Positions 47,701 to 57,700 of a stretch of 64,000 nt of DNA are shown one piece after another (position 1 is the stretch's first letter; every line of letters starts with the position of its first letter). A program made the position numbers and the translations under genes. The notes beneath the pieces were generated by a model. The model was given only the letters and a program-made list of their open reading frames with translations. It was not told the origin of the DNA and searched no databases. Source of the stretch: Haberlea rhodopensis (taxonomy: Eukaryota; Streptophyta; Magnoliopsida; Lamiales; Gesneriaceae); NCBI GenBank assembly GCA_907163345.1, contig CAJQUN010000155.1:682001-746000 (forward strand), read 5' to 3'.

Positions 47701-50034
47701 AACTAGTATATACAAGTTGCATTCATCAGTTACCTAAATTTAATAAGAACTACAAAATATTATACATTCTGAAGAAGTTAGAAATAAAGAACTAAGAGCC
47801 TTTTGCATCTTGAATTACAACTTCGACATCTTAACCCGGTAACCAGTATTATAATCCAAGTTTGAATGTTTTGGCACTGGTTGCCCTCTCATAACTTTCT
47901 CCATATTCATGCAGACAAATATGCCACAGTCTATAGAGCCAGGATTCTGTTGTGCTGCTTCTTTGTATGGCTCAATACCATAATTGTATTCACTCTGACT
48001 GTGTTGCACACCCTTTGGTATGGGGTCCTCTTGTATACTTTTTTCCATTTTTTCATTGATGTATTCTATCTGTAAATTTAAGAAGAGTTCATATTATTTT
48101 GTTAATTTACTTAGAGTATTTGGACAAAGCAAACTAATTACCAAAATTACCAGTAGTTTTGCCCTTTCAAAGTAATAATCGGTTTCTTCTTCCCTTCGTG
48201 GCCTAATAGAATTGTAATGCGTCCACTGACATTCCTGAGTATCAAATACCAGCAATGTCCAGTGGTAGCCAGGTGTGACAAGTGGGTCCTCACGACAGTA
48301 TGTGTTTATTGGGAAAATCAAGAAACGGTAATTCATGGCATCGGCTAGCTTGTCATCAATTTGGTGTTTCGCAACCTCTTGGCAGTACACCGATTTTGTT
48401 ATTTGTACAACATACAACTGTAAAGATTCAAAAAGAAAAAAAATTTGATGCATAAAAATTTAACAAAAATTTAATAATTAGGTTGAGTTTTATTACCCAG
48501 CACATGCTGTCAAATACATATGACAACTTCTTCTCTCCTTTTTTCGCCATGAATATGTTGATAATGATGGCCCAACGGTCAATAATCTGAGAGTCATGAT
48601 AAGATATTGTCACAAGTTAAGTGAATATCAACATTTAAATAAGTGCACAAATAATTTGTTAATGACTTAAGAGAAATGGTTAATGTAAATCTCATACATC
48701 ATTGTGAATTAACAGTTCGTTGAGAATGGCGCCAATATCTCGAACATGTATTCTCTTTTGTGATATATTATCCGTCCATATGACTCCCCTGCACAGAATG
48801 ATAAAGTCCAACAATTTAGGTTTCGAACAGTGTTTATAATATTTTTTAAAAAAAACATTTAAGGTGTACCATTGTCCATGCTCCTTGTTAACTTTCATTA
48901 TGAAATCTCTTTCTACTTTTGTCAAACGTTTGAAGGCAACATTTGTTGTTTTAAAAATGAATGGCCCTTCCTTGTTCTTTTTCGCAATTTTCACCTTATC
49001 TTCAAAATCATCATCGTCTTGCAAGAGTACAATGTCCTGCTTACATTTTGTAGTTTATCTTCTTCTTCCGTTTCTTCGTTTTGTTTTGACCTCTTAGCTC
49101 TTTTATGCTCAGGGTAAGTGTGGTCCTTATCTTTTTTGCTCATTCTGTCCATTCTGTTCTTGATACGTTTGACCATCGATGTCTGTTCTGCATTTTCTTT
49201 GACGAGTTTCTGATTTTCGTCACTCAACATCTGACTAATTGCTTTTGTGCTGCTCAGCTCGTTCTCAATTTTGTCCTTATCATGTTTAATTCTTTGAATT
49301 TGGTCGTGGAGTTTTAAATTTAAATGTTCAAGATCTTCCATTTGTTTCTTCTGTTCATCATATCTTGTATGCAACTCTTTCAGCTCCTCTTCCTTCATCA
49401 GAAGTATTGTTTTTGATTCCTCAAGCTGTATCCTGATTTCTGCTTGTTCAAGGAATTCTGGTGTAGGCATTACTTCCTTTTCTTGAACAAAGGAATCAAA
49501 TTTTATTTGTAATTCCTGCAACTCCAATTTCTTTGTCAAAAACGCTGCCTTTAATTCTTCAAGTTGAGCCAATAATTCTTCATTTTGAGTAAATTCTGAT
49601 TTTTGAGATGTTTCCGCCGGCTGAGGACTTTCAGAATCCACATCTTCTGGCTTGTTGTTGACAAACACATCTACTAAGTTATCATCATTGGATATGTTGT
49701 AATCATCGTATAAATTATCCTCTGTATTATGCTCACTCAGATCAATCAAAACCTCAGCTATTGTGGTATCTGGTGTATATGCATAAAACAGGATTGTTGA
49801 CTCATTCGGATTTTCTTCTGTCATTGGTTGTTCATCAATTATTTGTTGTTCTGCAGGTTGTGGTTCAACAATTGTTGGTTCTTGATTTTGTTGTTTTTGG
49901 TTGTCTTGTGTATATTGTTGGGTTGAATGAGAGGAGATAGGTGATTCTGGTTTATCGCTAACAATGAGGTGCAGAAGTTCACCTTCTTCAATTGACATTG
50001 GTAAACTTATTTCCTTTATCTGCATCCAATTGTT

Positions 50035-51215
50035 TATAGTGCATCAGTGTAAAAATGTTCAAGTACCAATATAAAAATGTTCGTGCACCAGTACAACTTT
50101 CGTGCATCAATATAAGTTCAAATGTTAAAGCACCAGTATAAAATGTTCGTGCACCAGTATATGTTCAAAAGTTAGTGCATCAGTATATGTTCAAGGTTCA
50201 AACACCAAGATAAGTTCAAATGTTAATGCACCAATATAACTTTCGTGCATCTATATTAATATTTAAAAGTTAGTGCACCAGAGTAAAAATGTTCGAGCAC
50301 CAATACAAAAATGTTCGTGCACCAGTACAAGTTCAAATGTTAGTGCACCAGTGCAAAAATGTTCAAGCACCAATACAAAAATGTTCGTGCACCAGTACAA
50401 AAATGTTCGTGCATCAGTATAAGTTCAAAAGTTAGTGCATCGATATAAGTTTCAACCACAATATAAGTTCAAATGTTCGTGCACCAGTATAAAAATGTTC
50501 GTGCATCATTTTACTTTTGCAGTAAATTAATGTGTTATTATACATGCACAAAGATAACTTCAAATGTTCGTGCACCAGAATAAAAAAGTTCGTGCACCAG
50601 TACAAAAATGTTCGTGCATCAATATAATTTCAAAAGTTAACAACAATATAAGTTCAAATGTTAGCGCACCAGTACAAAAATGTTCGTGCATCAGTATAAT
50701 ATAAGTTTCAACAACAATATAAGTTCAAATGTTAGTGCACCAGTATAAAAATGTTCGTGCATCATGTTACTTTTGCAGTAAATTAATGTGTTATTATACA
50801 TGCACCAAGATAAAACTTCAAATGTTCGTGCACCAGAATAAAAAAGTTCAGGCTCAGTAGAAAAATGTCCGTGCATCAGTATAAGTTCAAAAGTTAGTGC
50901 ATCGATATAAGTTTCAACCACAATATAAGTTCAAATGTTCGTGCACCAGTATAAAAATGTTCGTGCATCATTTTACTTTTGCAGTAAATTAATGTGTTAT
51001 TATACATGCACCAAGATAACTTCAAAATTTCAAGCACCAGAATAAAAAAGTTTGTGCACCAGTACAAAAATGTTCGAGTCAATATAATTTCAAAAGTTAG
51101 TACATCGATATAAGTTTCAACAACAATATAAGTTCAAATGTTAGTGCACCAGTATAAAAATGTTCGTGCATCATTTTACTTTTGCAGTAATACATGCACC
51201 ATACGTGATTTTACA
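50035..51215 (+). repeat. TTCGTGCAYCA word field 3 (ULP intron 3), with higher-order repeat
   Basis: Dozens of forward copies, often as ATGTTCGTGCACCAGTATAA. A larger unit starting GTTCGTGCATCATTTTAC and containing TTTTGCAGTAAATTAATG recurs at about 50,497, 50,753, 50,959 and 51,161 (the last with a deletion). Confidence 0.9.
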
Positions 51216-52269
51216 TACATAATAAACGGAGTTCACTAATACTTACGTAAGCACGGTCAAGCTCCTTGATTTTAATCGACCGGAGCTTTTTGTATAACTC
51301 TTCAAGATCCCATTTCATGAACCTTGGGAACAAGTTCACATCAACTGGATCAATCAGGTTTGTCCTCTTGCATAGCCAATACTACACATAAATGTGAAAC
51401 AATGTTATCAACAAAAATTAAAGAAATTAATTTCAAGTGGGGATTACAATACGACTTACAGGTATTATAGGAACACATCCAGAGTGTTTTTTTTGTGTTT
51501 GATTGAACTAAACTGAATAACAAAGTCTTTAATACGTGTTCCGACCAGTTGTGCGTGCAAATTTTATCAATGTCATCCACCAAGGTTGTGTACGCCCATG
51601 ACAGGTTTGATGATTTAGTAGATATGAAGAATGTTGCCAGCAAGTACAGTGTCACCAATCTGGCAACATCATGTACCGTAGTTGAATCCCGCCTTGCTAC
51701 TTTCAATGTCAATTTCTTGTAAATCGAGTTCTTGCTCATTCTACAATCACTTTTGGACTCTTTCTCAGGGAAGCACCTATTTAAGAATGATGTGCGTGGA
51801 TAATCTACCAACTGCATATCAATGTCTTCAATGCCATCCCTTATTCCAAAAATTAAACGGACATCATTGATATTGATCGCCATTCTGTAATCCCCAAATG
51901 TGAATTCAGAGTAATCTTTGTTGAAGCAAGAAATAATTTTCATAATTGGGAGATCACGCTTCTTGCAATGATCAAGGACCACTAGGTCACTTTGAATTTC
52001 ATTCACAATGAGCCAAAATGGTGTTTGCTGCAACACTACCAAATGGTCTTCTCGAAGATTAAGTTTCTTTAGGTCTGAAACCACAGCCTGCATGTTTGCT
52101 CTGTAAAATGCAGATCTGTTCCATTTTTTGGTTATATCTTGTCGCTTGGCGAGAGCGGAGACGATGCTGAGATGAAAACAACAATTAAGGTTACGTTAGT
52201 GATTATATACTACACTTTGACAATAACGAAATAAAAAAAAGATATAGATTGCCCATTCTGTAATCCCCA

Positions 52270-52520
52270 CATTTTTCGTGCACCAAAATACATTTACATG
52301 TATTTTTCGTGCATCAAAAATACCTTTACACTAAACCATTCAAACGAGCTAAAATGAAAATCCACTAAACAAATAAATTTTCGTGCATAAAAAATACATT
52401 TACATGGAGATTCGTGCATCAGAATATCTTGACAGAACGATCTAAAATGAAATCCCACTAAACAAATAATTTTTCGTGCATCAAAAAATACCTTTACATG
52501 AATATTTCGTGCATCAGAAA
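52270..52520 (+). repeat. TTCGTGCAYCA word field 4 (ULP intron 1)
   Basis: About six forward copies of TTTTCGTGCA(T/C)CAAAA separated by ATACATTTACATG-like spacers. Confidence 0.85.
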
Positions 52521-53078
52521 CAGTAATCGGAAAAATGAAAAGAACTTTAATCATAAAAAACCTTTCATACCGTAATCTTAATAGAGAAAAATTCAAACCC
52601 TAAATTTTCAACAATACAATTTAAACAACAATAATCGGAAAATAAACCACATTAAAACCATAATAATATAAAAAAACATTCATTAGGAAACGGAAATCCA
52701 CCATTACATACCAGATTTCCTCAATGTTTTTCTTTGTGTTATCGTCTTCCTTGGAGATTTTGCCCGAATACTCTTGATTGATTTTGGAGCCATGTAAAAC
52801 AGTAGTCACAAAATATTCCCCCAAAATACGAAGAAATGGAATGGAGTTTACGAGAAGATTGGAACGAAATTACAGATGAAAGGAAGCGCTGGAATGAATT
52901 CTGGAAGAATCGAAATAAGATTGGAGTTTACATGAGCTTGAATGAAGTCGGAAAGAAGATGGAAGCCACGATGGAAAATGTTGGATTAAAGGGTGATTTT
53001 GTCTTTTCAAAATAAAGTGTACTTAAATGATTGTATGTTTCTTACCTAGATTAGGATGAACAAACTTTTACCTTTCCC

Positions 53079-54748
53079 TTTAAATATACAAAATATTTTG
53101 GGTTAATCGGAATATACACCAGGCCGGGCAGCCCAAAGAGCACTTTATGAACAAGCCCAATTCAAAATTCTCCAAGCCTAATTTATAATTTTTCTGTCTT
53201 CATTCTTGAGACTTCCAAATCTGAAGTCGCACGCCCAATCCCATTACAATTCTTCATTCGAGTCTTCGATCTTCCCTCTTCCTTCTTCTTTCTTCGCTCT
53301 TCGCTCTTCGCGAACTTAGGCCGGGGTACGCCAGTCGCCAACTCTTCGCCATTTCGTTCTCTCCGATCGGTCAATTATCCCGAATCTATTTATTTGAGGT
53401 ACTTTCTGCATGAATTCTTCTTGTTTGATACGTATTTTGGTGTGTATCCTATGCTTAGAATATTGCGTTAAGAATCTGAGATGCACATGGGACATACAAT
53501 TAGGGTTTTCATTTTGGTTGTTAATCGTAATTTATTCTCTCAGATCTGTTTTCCTTGGGACATAGTCACACAATTCGGGTGTTCAATTTTTTTCCAGAAC
53601 GCCGGACGCCTATTGTTGAGTTTTTCTTCAATAGATTCATGTTGCTTGTTGGGTTAACGCCGGATTTCGGTATTTGGTTTTCGGGTGGACAGTCGGGTAT
53701 TCCTTTTTCTTTTCCAGGTTCGTGTAGTAACAATGCTATTTCGGGTACCGGACCCGAAACCGGGTGCCCACCCCTAGACTGATAGTATTGCACTCCCACG
53801 GTCGATTGCAAATTTAATGCTATTTAATAACAAAGATCTTGAATTTGAATCTATTTCTTAGATTAAATTAGTTAAACGAATCTGTTGAAGCAAACACTGT
53901 TGTAATATTATGATGCTAAAAAATTATTGTAAAAATTTACTAATAATTAAATTTTATCCAGAAAATATATAATTCAATAAATGTAAGTTAATTTTGTTTA
54001 GATTTAGACAAGAGGATTGAATATCTGATTTGTTTAGATTTAGACAAGAAGATTGAATATCTGAATTCGTTTTTTTTTTAATTTATTTGAATTATGACAT
54101 AAATGCATTTATAATTTTTTTAAGGGAGAAAAAACCCCCCATTTTGGGTGCATTGTGCCAAATTTACATGTAGGCATCTTCTTAGTCATACATATTAACT
54201 TTTTGCTTGGACATTTTAAAAAAAAAAAAACTAAAAACTTATATTCATACTAATACCAACCGGTTTCGAATCCTGATCCGTTTGGAGAGTTGGATCCAAT
54301 TGGGATCGATCATTATCTTATTCCAGCGAGCTTCAATCTTCACTAACCAATTCTCGTCTGTAAACCCTTAAAAGACTCATACTTGAGAAGGAAAAAAAGA
54401 CAAAAGCTGCAAGTATGGTATGATAGTCGGCAAGTTTAGAATTAAACCTGCTGAAGAAGGAAAGAGATACCAGATCAACTGGAAAGCTGAGAAAAATATG
54501 AAGAATAGAAGCGTTGTGTTTTGTTTTAGACTTTCCTCTCTCTCTCCTCTAGCTGAGGAGACGAGGTTACTGCATCAATCAAGTCCTTGAATTCAATCAA
54601 TTTTCTTCGACTACTGCTAGCATCGATTTGTTTTTTTGTTATCATTTTGCATCGATTGTCTCTCACATTCTCAGGACCCCAGCCCTAAATTGTTTATTTT
54701 TGTATTATCTTTCTTTGGGGAGCACCAAAACAGTAGGAGCTGATTTTG
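53079..54748 (+). promoter_or_regulatory. TAF4 promoter and 5' leader (probably spliced)
   Basis: A TATA-like TTTATAATTT near 53,180 precedes a pyrimidine-rich stretch that looks like a leader exon ending TTTGAG at 53,398 with a GTACTT donor. A TTCTCAG acceptor at 54,668-54,674 precedes the segment holding the TAF4 ATG. The intron between contains a transposon end near 53,745-53,777 (GGTACCGGACCCGAAACCGG, then GTGCCCACCCCTAG) and a 36-bp tandem duplication at 53,993-54,064. Transcript limits are inferred. Confidence 0.45.
53993..54064. repeat. 36-bp tandem duplication
   Basis: TTTGTTTAGATTTAGACAAG and 16 further bases occur twice in direct succession, with one substitution (AGAGGATTG versus AGAAGATTG). 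Confidence 0.92.
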
Positions 54749-57700
54749 ATGGACCCTAACATTATGAAACTCCTTGAAGAAGACGAGGTTTCTCACCATC
54801 TCTGTGTACAGTTTTCTTTTCTTTACTTCTTCGTCCATTTATGCTGTAATCTTGGAGTGTTTAAATCTTTCGAGTGATTTTGTTTTCTTATTTCATTTTC
54901 TTATTTCGCTTTCATACTTGGACGGTTTCCCAGGACGAAACAATGCATTCTGGGGCTGATGTGGAGGCATTCACAGCTGAATTAAACAGAGACATTGAAG
55001 GCAATGTGTCCACATCACAGCAGCCTTCTGATTCCAATAGTGGTAATCGTTTTCTCTTTGGTATTTATTTTGCAGCAGTGGGGATTTCTGGTTCTTTCTC
55101 TTGTAATTGATGATGTCATGGTAGCTTCAAATATGTGGATATGCTTGCCGACCTGTGCTTTTGTCGGGCGCAGAGATTTAATGTATATTGGGTGAAAGTT
55201 ACATTTGTAGAAAAGTAACTTTTAAAATTTGAAACTTTTTTCTTTTAGTCCCCCTGGATATGTGGTGAGCTACTCTGTGAATGCCTACATAATCTTTATC
55301 GAGGTCTAGTTCAAGGAAGAATAAATGGTTTAAATGAATTAGGTAAAATTTCATTTATTGTAGGTTATAAAGTTATTCTTCTGAAGCATGTAAAAAATGA
55401 GAGGGAAATTTTTGGGGGTTTAGTGAAAGTTCAAGTCGTTTGATATCATTCGATTCCTGAAATACTTTATGGGATGAACGATTGTCAAAGGAAGGGGATC
55501 CAAATTTGCTCCGATGGCTATGTTTTTGAAGTATATTTTGTTATAGATTCTGGCCTCCTTTGAATGTAATAGGAATGAACAATGGCTGCAATTTGTTATT
55601 TTCAGTTGACATAGTAGGTACTGTCAATAATACCTTTAAGAAGAGAGTTTTTTTTTTCTCTATCATATCGTTTCTCCAAGAGTTATCCTAAACTCAAGGT
55701 GTTACCCTTCATATTTGTTACAGAGTAAGCCTTGGAAATAAGTTATGCTTCCCATTTTTCAAGCAGATGAGAATGTTATCTTTGCCTTTTAGTATCTCGG
55801 ACTCATTTTCTGAAGGACACATTGCCACTCACGAATTCATCAATCTCTGTGATCATACTTTTTTTTTCCACACATATTGTTGTTTGTGCCAGTGTCTAGG
55901 TACCATGTTTTGTCTTCGGCTCTTTCGTTATGCTTGTATTCTAGCTACAAAGTGCCATCCTTTCTTCTATATAGTTGACTCTTTCATCTATGTTCTTGTT
56001 TGCTCTTCATTTTCTAGCATAATGCTGAATTTATTGTAATTGTAGCACTTAACTTTGTATTTATCCTACCTTGAGTTTGAATGTCCTCTTGTTGAACCCC
56101 ATCCTTGCTCATTAGCACGACCTCGTCCTTGTCCACGTCGTCTTCCACGTTGATTTATATTGTTGTTGAAGCTTTCATCTGGTTAGTTGGTTGGGAGATC
56201 TGTCTTGAGGAGTTATTCAGTAATCTCTTCATTCGTCATACTTTTTTATGGGCTTGTAATGACCCAAGAGTTGCTCTATCTTTATGGTTTATAGATCCTT
56301 GTCTCTTCTATAATTGTTGTGGTACTATCAAAACTCGAATCTAACGATCGAATAATCTTTTCGATGATACCCACATCTTTTAACTTCTGACCATTTCTTG
56401 TTAGTTGATTGGAAACAGTGAAGACTCTAGAAAAATAAATGGAGACCAGCTCACGTTTTTTTATGTGCAAAGCATCAAATTGGCTTCTTAATGTTTGAAG
56501 TCACACCTTTTAGCTGTCTCTTCTCCCTTATTCAAGACTTGGAGCTTCTCAAAAACATTATCATCTAAAGCTTGATAAATCTGTATTCTTACTACCACCG
56601 TCGATCCTTTTACCAATGAAGAAAGTTGTAATGTGCACCGATTCACACTGTCGAGAAGAGTCCCGAAAAGAAGGAAGACTTTACCTACAAGAGTCATTGA
56701 TGCCGCAAACTCTTCAAGACATTATATTTTCATATTTTTATTAATTATTAGGATTTCGTATTTGATTATGATTGGTGTTTTGATATTTTGGTTAAGATAG
56801 AAATCTTTATTTGATGTTTATCTAGGATTGATTTCTTAGGATTTTGATTTACCTTGGGGATTGGTTATCAAGATTTGTTGAACTCTATTATTATAAATAG
56901 AGTGATTTTGATTAATAAAATTAAGAAGAATGAAGTTTTAAATAAAAATAAATTTCTAAGAAGGTTTACTGCCTTCGTTGCTATCTCACTATTTTTCCCC
57001 ACTTTTTCTTCCCCCAAATTCACGTCCAACACAAAATGTGAACAGTAAACCGTTGTGAACAGTAACCATCATCTCATAACGCGATCCTGCGCACATAACA
57101 AAAGTATTCTTATATTTCCTTGAAGATTTATTACTTACCAGCTGTCCTATGCACGCATTGCATACTTATATATTCGTTTTCTATGGATAATAATTTTTCT
57201 TAAGTCAGGAAATTTATTTTCTTTTAACAGTTTGTGGTACTTTATGATTATTTTCATTACCGGTGTCTTTTTTGCTCGAATTATTATGATTAGTTAGAAT
57301 AATTATTAAAGTATTGAAGTAGGATAATTTATTATGTTTTAAGTGGGGTAAATGTACTGTTAAAAATCACCACCAATTTCTTTGTTTAGATTCTCAATAT
57401 GTATAGATACAGTGTAATTTCCCTAACGCATGCAATTCAACAACTACAGCAACCTTGCCTCAAGGAAACAGTCAAATGGCAAGTCAATTTCTTCAGCACT
57501 GGCAAACATCTGGCCATGACGAAGACACTAATTTTCAGAGTGGGAAAGATATCTTGACTATGGAGCCAAAGGATCAGCATCCAACTCAATTGGAGTTACA
57601 ACAGGATGGTTCTGATTCCAAAAGCCACACAAAGGAAGACGAATCATCCCACGAGTTTAAAAGCTTTCCATTGCCATCCGCCAATGAGTCTCCTCGACCA

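Larger units (their letters stand above)
47815..52793 (-). pseudogene. ULP1/C48-like protease gene of the MULE (eight exons, frameshifted)
   Basis: ULP1-like proteases cleave SUMO-type conjugates; MULE-borne copies have unknown substrates. Predicted exons on the minus strand: 52793-52712 (MAPKSIKSIRAKSPRK), 52166-51460, 51381-51247, 50019-48870, 48788-48698, 48586-48497, 48417-48151, 48069-47815. Exons 2-3 hold the N-terminal plant domain (PFWLIVNEIQSDLVVLDHC, FGDYRMAININDVRLIFGI, WLCKRTNLIDPVD). Exon 4 is acidic and coiled-coil rich. Exons 7-8 hold the protease: PGYHWTLLVFD with the His, QWTHYNS where ULP1 has Asp, and QQNPGSIDCGIFVC with Gln and Cys. Introns 3-8 show GT-AG. Breaks: an A8 run near 51,490 shifts the frame before GCVPIIP, another shift lies near 49,050, and exons 1-2 do not join in phase. 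Probably not functional. Confidence 0.75.
37203..53078. mobile_element. Kaonashi-type MULE: mudrA plus ULP1-like gene, about 15.9 kb with nested insertions
   Basis: Two facing genes define it: a mudrA-type transposase (+) and a ULP1/C48-like protease gene (-). MULEs carrying ULP-like genes are known in plants as Kaonashi elements. Proposed ends are GGGGAAAT (37203) and, read in reverse, GGGAAAGG (from 53078), with loosely matching inner sequence (ACATACA, CACTTT, ACCCTTTAA blocks). TTTAAAT stands directly outside both ends (37196-37202 and 53079-53085), a possible target duplication that is shorter than the usual 9 bp. Without the copia insertion (6,688 bp) the element is about 9.2 kb. All non-coding parts carry TTCGTGCAYCA repeats. 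Confidence 0.65.

Noticed and set aside
45571..52520. CRISPR-like array
   Set aside because: Repeat words are short, spacers irregular in length and repeated among themselves, and the setting is a plant transposon.
37098..53777. CTAGGGGGGCA (37,098) and TGCCCACCCCTAG (53,765) as two ends of one hAT element surrounding the MULE
   Set aside because: Beyond the first dozen bases the ends diverge and the flanks share no 8-bp direct repeat; treated as two unrelated fragments.
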